From the NCBI GenBank assembly GCA_024232965.1, contig JACKQF010000019.1, forward strand, positions 1 to 19,357: a stretch of DNA of 19,357 nt, given 5' to 3'. The translations under genes and the position numbers were made by a program. Shown here in pieces: positions 8,605-17,157 of this stretch. A model generated the notes under the pieces. That model was not told the origin of the DNA, made no database searches, and was given only the letters and a program-made list of their open reading frames with translations. Source of the DNA: Verrucomicrobiaceae bacterium (GTDB lineage Bacteria; Verrucomicrobiota; Verrucomicrobiia; Verrucomicrobiales; Verrucomicrobiaceae). Positions within the stretch are counted from its first letter, which is position 1. Each line of letters begins with the position of its first letter.

Positions 8605-8970
8605 ATGCAATTTTTCTCCAGAAAGTGGGTAAAACCCGAGGACCTGAATGCCAACAAGACGCTCTTCGGAGGTAGGCTGCTGGGCTGGATCGATGAAGAG
8701 GCGGCCATTTATGCGATGTGCCAATTGAAGGACAAGAAGGTGGTCACGAAGTTCATGTCGGAGATCAACTTCGTCAGCGCCGCGACCTATGGCGATGTGA
8801 TCGAGATCGGTCTGAAGACTCTCGCCTTTGGCCGCACGTCCGTCACCATGCAGTGCGAGGTTCGGAACAAGGACACCAAGCAGAAGATCCTGACCGTCGA
8901 TAAGATCGTCTTTGTCCTGCTCGATGAAGACGGCAAGCCGAAACCGCACGGCATCACGATGCCGGAGTAG
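8605..8970 (+). CDS. Acyl-CoA thioesterase, hotdog fold (YciA-like)
   Basis: This is a short cytosolic protein of 121 residues with no signal peptide. It matches the single-hotdog acyl-CoA hydrolase family: N17 followed by LFGGRLLGWIDEEAA (20-34) is the signature that binds CoA and carries the acidic residue (Asp30) used in hydrolysis. It is followed by VTKFMSEINFVSAATYGDVIEIG, the strand pair that packs on the central helix. The C-terminal strand (KILTVDKIVFVLLDEDGKP) is also typical. Known relatives cleave acyl-CoA to free acid and CoA and form hexamers. Length fits the family (about 120-140). The start at 8605 is set by the GGAG site; a GTG at 8584 would add seven residues of no conserved character. 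It lies among genes for exported haem proteins but shares no evident function with them, so co-occurrence here is probably incidental. Confidence 0.93.
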   Translation: MQFFSRKWVKPEDLNANKTLFGGRLLGWIDEEAAIYAMCQLKDKKVVTKFMSEINFVSAATYGDVIEIGLKTLAFGRTSVTMQCEVRNKDTKQKILTVDKIVFVLLDEDGKPKPHGITMPE

Positions 8971-9062
8971 GGGAGGAGTGATGGAGTGGGGGATCGGGGT
9001 CTTGATTGCAAGGTTTGGGAAATACTGTCGCGATGCTACCGTTTCACACTCCCGTTTTTCTC

Positions 9063-12000
9063 ATGATCCGTTCCTTATCTCTTCTCGTCGTTGCCCTTGT
9101 CTTTGCGCCTCTCGTCAGTGCTATCGCTGAGCCTGCCAAGATTCTGTTCCTTGCTGGAGCTCGTAGTCATAGCTCTGGGGAGCATGAGTTCAATGCGGGC
9201 TGCCACCTCTTGGCGAAGGCGCTGAATGAGCAGAGTGGGCTTGAAGTCACCGCGACGGTGATCAATGGCTGGCCAGCAGATGAGAGTGTGTTTGATGGGG
9301 TGAAGGCGGTGATCATTTGTGCCGACGGCACCAGTGTCATTGGCAAGGGCTGGGAGAAGGCGGACAAGTTGGCGAAGGCAGGCGTGGGGCTGATGTTCAT
9401 GCACTACGCGGTGCATCCCAGCGCGGAGCAGGGGGAGCAATACTTTCGCCCGTGGATCGGTGGAGCATTCGAGACGAGTTGGTCGGTGAATCCGCATTGG
9501 GTGGCGGATCTGAAGACCCTGCCGAATCATCCCGTGTCAAATGGAGTCACGGATCTGGTGCGTGCTTACGATGAGTTTTACTACTCGATCCGGTTTCCAA
9601 AGGATCGCCGCAAGGTCTTGGATCTCGTCACGGCGACGCCGACCAAGGAGCGCATCAAGCGCATCATCAACCTGTGGAATGAAAACGGAATCAATGGCGT
9701 GGACAAGCCGCAAACCCTGATGTGGGGCATCGAGCGTGAAGATGGCGGTCGAGGGGTGGGTTTCACCGGAGGTCACTATCATCGCAACTGGGCCATCGAT
9801 GGATTCCGCCGCATCGTGCTGAACGCCATCGTCTGGGTCGCTGGCCTCGAAGTGCCTGCGGAGGGTGTGAAATCTCTAGCGCTCACGGAGGACGAGTTGA
9901 ATGCGAACCTCGATGTTTACAACCAGCCGAATCCGCGCATCCCACTGCCGAAGGGCGATGAATACTCAGCGCTGCCGCCAGCTCCCTTTGTGACGATGGA
10001 AGATCTCAAGGCTCGTGAGGCAGAGAAGGCAAAGCCGAATGCCAAAAGTAATGGCAAAGGAAAGGGGAAGGGCAAAAAGCAGGCACAAACGGCACCTGCC
10101 AAGTCCGATGAATCGAGCGTTGCACTCTACGAAAGCCCGGCACTGAAGAGTGGTGCTGAGGTTCGCCTCGTTGACCTGGATGTGGAGCTGAAGGGCAGCA
10201 AGCAGATCTTCCTCGTGGTGTCGGATGAGGGCAACAAATCCCATGATTGGTCGGACTGGATTGAGCCGGTGGTGGAGTTTGAAGATGGCTCCACGATGCC
10301 GCTGAACGAGCTGGATTGGACATCGGCGACGTCCACCGGAACCACGCGGAAGAATGCGAACTACAACAACGGCGAGCTTCAGGTCGCTGGCACAGTTTAT
10401 GAGAAGGGCATCGGCACGCATGCGCCTTCGGTCATCGAGTATCAACTGCCCAAGACTGCGAAGAAGCTGCGGGCCAAGGTCGGCCTTGATGATGGTGGCG
10501 CGATCCGTGGCGGCAAAACGACGCCTGCAGAGGTGAAGTTCGCGGTTTACACCACACCACCACCCGCGAAGGCGAGCAGCCCTGGTGGGTCGTCGAGCGG
10601 CGAGCCTGCCTTTGACCCAACAAATCTCTCTCCGCAAAAGGTGCCTGCGGATCATTTGATCGTGGCGGATGATCTGGAGGTCACGGTCTGGGCCACCACG
10701 CCGATGCTCTTCAATCCAACCAACATGGACACCGACTCTGCGGGTCGCATTTGGGTCAATGAGGGCGTGAACTATCGGCGTCATGCGACGCGTCGTGCCG
10801 AGGGAGATCGAGTCGTGATTTTGGAGGACAAAGATGGCGATGGGCAGGCAGATAGCACGCATACATTTGTGCAGGACAACGAGCTGGAGGCTCCGCTGGG
10901 CATTGCCGTGATGGACAATCAGATCATCGTATCGCAGCCGCCGAGCCTGATCGTTTACACCGATGTGGATCGGAATCTGCGCTTTGATCCAAGCATCGAT
11001 ACCCGCAAGGATTTGCTCACGGGCTTCAATGGTCGCCAGCACGATCACAGCCTGCACGCCGTCACGGCGGGGCCGGATGGGAAGTGGTATATCAACCAAG
11101 GGAACACCGGCGCAAAGTTCACCACAGCGGATGGCAAGACCTACTCCATCGGTGGTCCGTATCAGGGTGGTGGCGGTGTGTTTTACAACGACAACTTCAA
11201 GCTCGGCGGCGCCGTCAGCGATGATGGTCGCATCTGGACGGGTGGATTTGCCGGGCGCATGAATCGCGATGGCACGGGGATGACCATCATGGGGCATGGC
11301 TTCCGCAATTCGTATGAGCACTGCGTCAACTCGCTCGGCGACATGTTCCAAAATGACAATGACGACCCGCCCGCCTGTCGTGTGAGTTGGATGATGGAGG
11401 GTGGCTTCTTTGGCTTCTTCTCCCGCGATGGCAAGCGCACCTGGCAGGCCGATCAACGCCCAGGGCAGCCCATTCCCATCGCCCACTGGCGGCAGGAGTC
11501 GCCCGGCACGCAACCTCCCGGAGACGTGTATGGTAGTGGCTCGCCGACTGGCATTGCCTATTATGAAAACGGCGCGCTGCCGGAGAAATACAACGGCATG
11601 CTGCTGAGCTGCGAGGCGCGTGGGCAGGTGATCTTTGGTTACTATCCGAAGGCCGATGGCGCGGGCTACAAGCTAGAGCGATTTGAGTTTCTCAAGGCCA
11701 AGGAAGGCACGATGTTTCGCCCGTCTGACGTGATGGTCGGGGCCGATGGCGCGCTGTATGTGAGCGACTGGTTCGATACACGAGTCGGGGGTCATGGCGA
11801 TAACGACACCAGCACCTCCGGCACCATTTACCGCATCGCGCCCAAAGGATTCAAACCCGCCAAGCTGGACACCAAGGACCCTGTGGCCTTGCTCAGCAGT
11901 CCCGCGCCGAATGTGCGTGACGCCGGTTTTGTGGCATTGAAGGCCATGGGGCCAGCGCTGCTTCCTGCGGTGAAGCCGATGTTGGAAAACGCGAATCCTT

Positions 12001-13151
12001 TCCTTCGTGCTCGTGCCACGTGGTTGCTGCCCTTTGCCGGTGATGAAGGCATCGCGATGGTGACGAAGATGCTGACCTCTGACAAGGCGGAGGATCGTCT
12101 GCTGGGCTATCGTGTGCTGCGGAATGCGAATCATGAGTTCAGCGCGGACGTGATGAATCAATTGGTGAAGGACTCATCGGTGGCCGTGCGGCGCGAGGTG
12201 GCGGTATCGCTTCGTTTTGTCGATGCAGAGAAAAAATTGCCATGGGTGATCGCTCTGCTGGGGCAGGTGCCTGAGGGGGACCGCATGTATCTGGAAGCCT
12301 GCGGTTTGGCTGCGGAAGGCGTGGAGGCCCAGGCCTGGGAGGCGCTCCGTGCTCAGCAAAAAGATGCATCGCCTGCTGCCTGGAGCGATACCTTTGCCTG
12401 GGTGACCTGGCGTCTGCAACCCGCCGCCGCCGTGCCTGCTCTCGTCGAGCGTGTGGGCAATGCCGCACTGTCCACGGATCAACGCAATCGCGCCCTGGAC
12501 ACCATCGCCTTTACCCGCTCCGCAGAGGCGGCAGCGGCGATGGGGCAACTCGCCGCACACGGGGATGCTGCGGCTAAGCGCTGGCTGCTGACGCTTGCCT
12601 GGGGCGAGTGGAGCGCCTTTGGCATGGAGGCCAAGTTGAAGGAACTCGGCATCTATGATCCGGACAATGTCGCGCTGACGGAGATCGTGGTGCCGCCACC
12701 GATGAAGAGCAGCGCGCTGCCTCCGATCGCGGACATCGTGAAGCTGACTGGCAATGCAAAGAATGGCGAGGCGCTCTCCGCCCGCTGCTATGCCTGTCAC
12801 CAGTTCGAAGGCAAAGGGGTCGCCTACGGTCCCGATCTGCGCAGTTGGGTGGCCAACCAAGGCGCAGAGGCATTCTTCAAGGCGGTGATCGATCCCTCTG
12901 CTGACATTGCGCATGGCTTTAACGGGGCGGATGTGAAGCTGAAGGATGGTCGTCGTATTCAAGGGCTAGCCATCAATCGCACTGAGCCCGTGATCGTTCA
13001 GTCGATGGGAGGTGTCACGCAGATCATCCCCAGCAAGATGGTGGATAAGGTGGGTAACCTGAAGACTTCGCTGATGCTCTCCGCCGATCAACTGGCACTG
13101 ACCGCACAAGATCTCGCCGATCTCGCCGCCTATTTGAAGAACTTGAAATAA
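9063..13151 (+). CDS. Multidomain ThuA - NPCBM - PVC-type dehydrogenase propeller - HEAT - haem c protein
   Basis: This 1362-residue exported protein has a Sec signal at residues 1-22 (cleavage near AIA). A ThuA-like domain lies at about 25-265 (AKILFLAGARSHSSGEHEF, GVGLMFMHYAVHPS, GFTGGHYHRNWAI). A Lys/Gly-rich linker spans about 316-346. An NPCBM-like carbohydrate-binding module covers about 352-497 with GIGTHAP at 449-455 and KVGLDDGG. From about 530 to 930 lies the PVC 'membrane-bound dehydrogenase' propeller (TIGR02604 type), including a calcium-loop-like DKDGDGQAD at 589-597. HEAT repeats follow (about 935-1200), then a TIGR02603-type haem domain with CYACH at 1242-1246. ThuA relatives act in keto-sugar metabolism and NPCBM modules bind glycans, so an extracytoplasmic sugar-oxidising or sugar-binding role with electron transfer through haem c is inferred. 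ATG 9063 is chosen because it starts the signal peptide directly; ATG 9033 and TTG 9006 are in-frame alternatives. The SGNH gene follows after 13 bases. Confidence 0.92.
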   Translation: MIRSLSLLVVALVFAPLVSAIAEPAKILFLAGARSHSSGEHEFNAGCHLLAKALNEQSGLEVTATVINGWPADESVFDGVKAVIICADGTSVIGKGWEKADKLAKAGVGLMFMHYAVHPSAEQGEQYFRPWIGGAFETSWSVNPHWVADLKTLPNHPVSNGVTDLVRAYDEFYYSIRFPKDRRKVLDLVTATPTKERIKRIINLWNENGINGVDKPQTLMWGIEREDGGRGVGFTGGHYHRNWAIDGFRRIVLNAIVWVAGLEVPAEGVKSLALTEDELNANLDVYNQPNPRIPLPKGDEYSALPPAPFVTMEDLKAREAEKAKPNAKSNGKGKGKGKKQAQTAPAKSDESSVALYESPALKSGAEVRLVDLDVELKGSKQIFLVVSDEGNKSHDWSDWIEPVVEFEDGSTMPLNELDWTSATSTGTTRKNANYNNGELQVAGTVYEKGIGTHAPSVIEYQLPKTAKKLRAKVGLDDGGAIRGGKTTPAEVKFAVYTTPPPAKASSPGGSSSGEPAFDPTNLSPQKVPADHLIVADDLEVTVWATTPMLFNPTNMDTDSAGRIWVNEGVNYRRHATRRAEGDRVVILEDKDGDGQADSTHTFVQDNELEAPLGIAVMDNQIIVSQPPSLIVYTDVDRNLRFDPSIDTRKDLLTGFNGRQHDHSLHAVTAGPDGKWYINQGNTGAKFTTADGKTYSIGGPYQGGGGVFYNDNFKLGGAVSDDGRIWTGGFAGRMNRDGTGMTIMGHGFRNSYEHCVNSLGDMFQNDNDDPPACRVSWMMEGGFFGFFSRDGKRTWQADQRPGQPIPIAHWRQESPGTQPPGDVYGSGSPTGIAYYENGALPEKYNGMLLSCEARGQVIFGYYPKADGAGYKLERFEFLKAKEGTMFRPSDVMVGADGALYVSDWFDTRVGGHGDNDTSTSGTIYRIAPKGFKPAKLDTKDPVALLSSPAPNVRDAGFVALKAMGPALLPAVKPMLENANPFLRARATWLLPFAGDEGIAMVTKMLTSDKAEDRLLGYRVLRNANHEFSADVMNQLVKDSSVAVRREVAVSLRFVDAEKKLPWVIALLGQVPEGDRMYLEACGLAAEGVEAQAWEALRAQQKDASPAAWSDTFAWVTWRLQPAAAVPALVERVGNAALSTDQRNRALDTIAFTRSAEAAAAMGQLAAHGDAAAKRWLLTLAWGEWSAFGMEAKLKELGIYDPDNVALTEIVVPPPMKSSALPPIADIVKLTGNAKNGEALSARCYACHQFEGKGVAYGPDLRSWVANQGAEAFFKAVIDPSADIAHGFNGADVKLKDGRRIQGLAINRTEPVIVQSMGGVTQIIPSKMVDKVGNLKTSLMLSADQLALTAQDLADLAAYLKNLK

Positions 13152-13164
13152 CCGATCACTCACC

Positions 13165-13899
13165 ATGAAATCATCATCTCGCTGCTCCTCCTCGCTGGTC
13201 CTCGTTTTCGCGATGTTCTCCGCCCTCTCGCTCATGGGAGCGGAGAAGGAGTTCTTCACGCCCAAGCAAGATCAGGACGGACTGAAGCCCAATGCGGATG
13301 TGCGTGAGGGCTTGCCAAATGTGCTCATCGTCGGCGATTCCATCTCCATCGGTTACACGCCGCCTGTCATCGAGATGCTCAAGGGAGTGGCGAATGTGCA
13401 GCGGGTGAAGGCGAATTGTGGCGATACCAAAGCGGGCTTGGCGAACCTCAAATCGCGTTGGTTGGGCACGACGAAGTGGGACGTGATTCACTTCAACTGG
13501 GGACTGCATGATCTCTGCTACCGCAATCCCGAATCCAAGGAACAAGGGCATCGCGATAAGGTGAAGGGGACACTCTCTGTGCCTCTCGATGAATATGAAA
13601 AGAATCTGGAGACTCTGGTTCAACAACTTCAAGCCACCGGAGCCAAACTGATCTTCGCCTCCACCACCATCGTGCCCGAAAATGAAGCGGGGCGCTTCGT
13701 CGGCGATGACATCAAATACAATGCAGTCGCTGCCAGGGTGATGCAGAAGCACGGCATTCCCATCAATGATCTACATGCACTTTCGGCGAGCTTTGGCGGC
13801 AAGCATTCGCAGCCGGGGAATGTGCATTTCGACAAAGAGGGCTCTGCCAAACTCGCTGCGCAAGTGGTGGCAAGCATTAAAGAGGTCATTGCAAAGTAG
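13165..13899 (+). CDS. Exported SGNH/GDSL-family hydrolase
   Basis: This 244-residue protein has a Sec signal peptide (residues 1-26, cleavage near MGA). Block I of the SGNH family is VLIVGDSISIGY, with the nucleophile Ser59. Block II is probably NCGDTKAG (84-91), giving the oxyanion Gly. Block III is FNWGLHDL with Asn111. Block V is PGNVHFDKEG with the catalytic His221. The usual Asp three residues before this His is Gly218, so the triad may be a dyad or use another acid such as Asp223. Members are esterases, including carbohydrate acetylesterases. The gene begins 13 bases after the ThuA/haem protein, which suggests one transcript and possibly a shared glycan substrate: this enzyme would remove ester groups while the larger protein binds or oxidises the sugar. 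That link is inference. No ribosome site is clear. Confidence 0.92.
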   Translation: MKSSSRCSSSLVLVFAMFSALSLMGAEKEFFTPKQDQDGLKPNADVREGLPNVLIVGDSISIGYTPPVIEMLKGVANVQRVKANCGDTKAGLANLKSRWLGTTKWDVIHFNWGLHDLCYRNPESKEQGHRDKVKGTLSVPLDEYEKNLETLVQQLQATGAKLIFASTTIVPENEAGRFVGDDIKYNAVAARVMQKHGIPINDLHALSASFGGKHSQPGNVHFDKEGSAKLAAQVVASIKEVIAK

Positions 13900-13932
13900 C
13901 GTATTCCAATAGCCAGGTCTCTTGGAGTGTTT

Positions 13933-13952
13933 TCTGTCGGAAAGCCGACAGA
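13933..13952. terminator. Perfect hairpin between SGNH hydrolase and propeller-haem genes
   Basis: The arms TCTGTCGG (13933-13940) and CCGACAGA (13945-13952) are perfect 8-base complements around an AAAG loop. A T-rich stretch follows (TTTTTCGTTTC, from 13963), but ten bases downstream, which is far for a classical intrinsic terminator. The position 34 bases after the SGNH stop and 40 before the next ATG fits a transcription stop or attenuator. The 93-base gap also carries CCAA...TTGG (13906-13925). A dispersed palindromic repeat is another explanation. Confidence 0.45.
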
Positions 13953-13992
13953 CGGCGGATGATTTTTCGTTTCTCAAGGCCCCAAAAAACTG

Positions 13993-16900
13993 ATGAGACT
14001 CGCAAAACACCTCCCCACCCTTGCCATTGTGCTCAGCGCCACTTGTGCGCTGGCCGATTCCATTCCAGCCGATCTTGAGAGCACTCGCTTCGCGGGGCCC
14101 GATGTGACGCCGAGTCCAGCATGCCTCTGCGTGTCTGCGCAGGGGGAAGTTTATGTGGGAGTGGACCTGAATGGATCGCTCGGGAAAGGGCCAGGGAAGG
14201 GGAGGATCGTGAAGCTCGTGGACAAAGATCGCGATGGAGTGGCGGACACGCACACGGTCTTCGCCGCGATCGACAATGCTCGTGGCCTCATCGCGATCGG
14301 CAGCAAGCTCTACGCCCTGCACACCGCCTTCGGCAAGGATGGCGCGGCGACGGGCATGGATCTTGTCGTGCTGGAGGACGCCAACGCTGACGGCGTCGCA
14401 GATGGTCCCGCGAAGGTGCTGGTGCATGGGATTTGTTCCGCCACGAGTCTGAATGCACGGGGGACGGATCACTCCACCAATGGCATCCGCATGGGCATTG
14501 ATGGCTGGATTTACATCGCGGTTGGCGACTTCGGATTCGCCGATGCCACGGGCACGGACGGCAAGAAACTCACTTTGCTCGGCGGTGGTATCGCGCGTGT
14601 GCGACCGGATGGAACGGAGCTGGAGATGTATACCACCGGCACTCGGAATATCTACGACGTGGCCATTGATCCATTCATGAACTGCTTCACTCGTGGCAAT
14701 ACGAACGATGGCGGCAACTGGAACGTCCGTTTCCTTCATCATCTTCAGTCCGGCGAGTATGGCTATCCGAGACTCTTCCTCCACTTCGCCAGCGAGATCA
14801 TTCCAGCGTTGGAAGATGTCGGCGGTGGTTCGGGTGTGGGTTCGCTGTTTTTGTCGGAGCCGACTTGGCCAGCGCAATACAACAACCAGCCGCTGATGGC
14901 TGATTGGGGACGCAATGCGATCTACTTGCATCGCCTCACGGCCGATGGTGCGAGCTTCACACAGAAGGTGGAAGAGTTCGCACAAGTCTCACAGGTCACC
15001 GATCTCGATGTCGATCCTTCTGGGCAGATGTTTGTCAGTGCCTGGGATGGTGCGGGCTTTAAGGGCGATGCCAGCAAGGGTTACGTCCTGCGCATCACGC
15101 CAAAAGGATGGAAGCCCGCAGCGGTGACGCAATTTGCCAAGGCCGCGACGTCTGAGCTCGTCGGGTTGCTGAGTTCAGCGAGCGCCACGACACGCTTCTA
15201 TGCACAGCAAGAGATCCTTACTCGCGCTGCGGAGGTGGAGTCGGTGAAGCCATTACTCAGTGCACAGATCGGCAACCAGGCGCTCTCGCTGGAGTCGCGT
15301 GTCGCTGCGTTATTCACGCTCGCCCAGCTTGAAATCAATCCGCAGACCTTGCTGACCTTTGCCTCGGATGAAGCACTGCGTGAGTTCGCGCTGCGTGCGG
15401 CGACGGATCGTCTGCCGCGCCTCAAGGACGTGAAACTCCCGCTGGAGCCATTTGTGCAGGCTCTTCAAACGGGCACCGAAAGACAAAAGGCTGTGGCTGC
15501 GACGGCGCTGGGCCGCATCGGTGATGTCAACGCCGCCGCTGCGCTGCTGTCCGTGCCATTCACCAAACCTGCTGACGAAGCTGCACCGACGGTGACCGAG
15601 AAGTTCACCATCAAGGGTGGTCGCAAGGCCGAAGTAAAGCTCGCGGTGAAGCCTGGGAACGAACTGCGCTTGCATATCTCCTCCACCAATGATGCCTCTG
15701 CGCCGGCAACGGTGGGCGTATCGGGGAGCTTTGCACTGGCAGATGGGAGCTCAGTGGATCTCACCAAGCTTCAGCCGAAGTCTGGCCAAGTCATCACGGA
15801 TCAGCCCGCATCTGCACCCGCCAAACCAGGCAAAAACAAAAAAGCAAAAAAGGCCAAGGTGGGTGGACCAATGCTCCTGGCCAGTGGCCCCGAGGCTTTG
15901 ATCTACGCCGTGCCCGAGAATGCCGTGGCGTTCATCGGCCATGCAGAGCCGACCAAGGGCAAAGATTCAGGCGAATCTGCGGAGTTCTTTGCATCGACTG
16001 GATCGGCTGGCGAAGCCATCCAAGCCAGCACTGCCCCACGTCATGCCACACCAAACTCGGCCATCCTTGTGCCTCACCTCGCTGCCCATGCACTGATGCG
16101 ACTTCGGGCGATCGACGCCTGTCTGGCAGCGGTAGGCACCACGTCTGAAGATCTCGCCTTGTGGGCTTTGTCGAGCTTGCATGAGGAGTCCGTGGTGGAT
16201 GGACTGCTGGCCAAACTCAAAGACTCCGCCACCCCCGAGCAACGTGAAAAGATCCTCGTTACGCTCGGTCGCGTCTATCAAGAGGAAGCTCCTTATGATG
16301 GCTCTTGGTGGTGGACTACGAGGCCCGACACTCGCGGCCCCTACTACAAGCCCGTGACGTGGTCGGCATCTGCTCGCATCGCTACGGCACTGGAGGCAGA
16401 ACTCGCCAATGCCGCCCCCGAGCGCCTTGATTTCCTCGCGCACTTGAATGACTCCCATCGCCTCGGTTTGGAAAAACTCGGCACTCGTGAAGTCGCTGCC
16501 ACTGCTGAGAAGTTGCCAACAGTGGACCTCGCCAAGATCGCTTCGCAACAAGGGGCGGTGGCCTCCACACCCATTGAGGATGTGATCCTCTCCATCGCCA
16601 AATTGAAGCCCAATCACCAGCGCGGCGAACAACTCTTCACCCAGCAGGGTTGTGTGGCTTGTCATGCGCTGAAGGCAGGTGGCCCTGCGCTCGGGCCTTT
16701 CATGGGTCAGGTTGGTTCCATCATGAATCCCGAGCAAATTGCCACCGCCATCCTGCGTCCTAGCGACACCATTTCACAAGGGTTCCAGACCATCAGTTTG
16801 ACGATGAAAGACGGCACCCCGCGCATGGGATTCGCCACCGAAACCACCGCCGACAAAATCGTCCTGCGCGACCTCACAGGTGCTGTGACTGCCATTTCCA

Positions 16901-17019
16901 AAGCAGACATCGCCAAGGAAGATCATCTTCCCATCTCCATGATGCCTCAAGGTCTCGCGAATTCTCTTTCGCTGGATGACTTCGCAGCGCTCGTCCACTT
17001 CCTAGCGTCCCACAAGTAG
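13993..17019 (+). CDS. PVC-type propeller - HEAT - haem c protein
   Basis: This 1008-residue exported protein has a Sec signal at about 1-21 (cleavage near ALA). The N-terminal propeller spans about 30-375 (DUF7133/TIGR02604-like), with two calcium-loop-like motifs, DKDRDGVAD (77-85) and DANADGVAD (129-137), and typical TDHSTNGIRMGIDGWIYIAVGDFG and TRNIYDVAIDPF blade motifs. HEAT-like helices follow from about 390. They are interrupted at about 530-690 by a beta-rich insert with a Lys-rich linker (KNKKAKKAK, near 615). Helices resume and end in a TIGR02603-type haem domain with CVACH at 887-891, then SDTISQGFQTISLTMKDG and SMMPQGLANSLSLDDFAALVHFL. Relatives are predicted periplasmic electron-transfer or sugar-oxidising proteins; substrate unknown. 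It resembles the 9063 protein in plan but lacks the ThuA and NPCBM modules. It lies 93 bases after the SGNH gene, with a hairpin in the gap. Confidence 0.93.
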   Translation: MRLAKHLPTLAIVLSATCALADSIPADLESTRFAGPDVTPSPACLCVSAQGEVYVGVDLNGSLGKGPGKGRIVKLVDKDRDGVADTHTVFAAIDNARGLIAIGSKLYALHTAFGKDGAATGMDLVVLEDANADGVADGPAKVLVHGICSATSLNARGTDHSTNGIRMGIDGWIYIAVGDFGFADATGTDGKKLTLLGGGIARVRPDGTELEMYTTGTRNIYDVAIDPFMNCFTRGNTNDGGNWNVRFLHHLQSGEYGYPRLFLHFASEIIPALEDVGGGSGVGSLFLSEPTWPAQYNNQPLMADWGRNAIYLHRLTADGASFTQKVEEFAQVSQVTDLDVDPSGQMFVSAWDGAGFKGDASKGYVLRITPKGWKPAAVTQFAKAATSELVGLLSSASATTRFYAQQEILTRAAEVESVKPLLSAQIGNQALSLESRVAALFTLAQLEINPQTLLTFASDEALREFALRAATDRLPRLKDVKLPLEPFVQALQTGTERQKAVAATALGRIGDVNAAAALLSVPFTKPADEAAPTVTEKFTIKGGRKAEVKLAVKPGNELRLHISSTNDASAPATVGVSGSFALADGSSVDLTKLQPKSGQVITDQPASAPAKPGKNKKAKKAKVGGPMLLASGPEALIYAVPENAVAFIGHAEPTKGKDSGESAEFFASTGSAGEAIQASTAPRHATPNSAILVPHLAAHALMRLRAIDACLAAVGTTSEDLALWALSSLHEESVVDGLLAKLKDSATPEQREKILVTLGRVYQEEAPYDGSWWWTTRPDTRGPYYKPVTWSASARIATALEAELANAAPERLDFLAHLNDSHRLGLEKLGTREVAATAEKLPTVDLAKIASQQGAVASTPIEDVILSIAKLKPNHQRGEQLFTQQGCVACHALKAGGPALGPFMGQVGSIMNPEQIATAILRPSDTISQGFQTISLTMKDGTPRMGFATETTADKIVLRDLTGAVTAISKADIAKEDHLPISMMPQGLANSLSLDDFAALVHFLASHK

Positions 17020-17093
17020 GGTGGACACGGCGTTTCCCAATGCAGTTGCAGCCATAGAAGAGGTCTGCTTTTTTGATTTTAGGCTGGCTTCTC

Positions 17094-17146
17094 GTGACGT
17101 GCGATGAAGCAGATTAGATTGAGGCAGCACTGGCAGCGCTCGTCAC
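17094..17146. repeat. Long-armed inverted repeat in convergent intergenic gap
   Basis: The left arm GTGACGTGCG (17094-17103) pairs with the right arm CGCTCGTCAC (17137-17146) at nine of ten positions, with one T/T mismatch, around a 33-base loop. It lies in the 138-base gap between the convergent stops at 17019 and 17158. No T-run follows the stem on either strand; a TTTTTT run (17079-17084) lies before it on the plus strand. It could be a bidirectional stop, a small structured RNA or a mobile palindromic repeat. Confidence 0.4.
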
Positions 17147-17157
17147 CTACTTCCAAC

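Noticed and set aside
9002..9028. Possible promoter (TTGATT ... TACTGT) before the ThuA/haem gene
   Set aside because: The spacer is 15 bases and the -10 element matches the consensus at only three of six positions, too weak to report.
9966..11513. Long minus-strand open frame (515 codons) opposite the ThuA/haem gene
   Set aside because: The plus-strand protein has clear domains throughout this stretch; the antisense product has none and shows shadow composition.
13771..14985. Minus-strand open frame (404 codons) spanning the SGNH and propeller-haem genes
   Set aside because: It crosses an intergenic gap and two well-supported plus-strand genes and has no family signature.
17043..17084. Possible intrinsic terminator (GCAG...CTGC then TTTTTT) after the propeller-haem gene
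   Set aside because: Only four pairs form around a long loop, so the stem is too weak despite the T-run.
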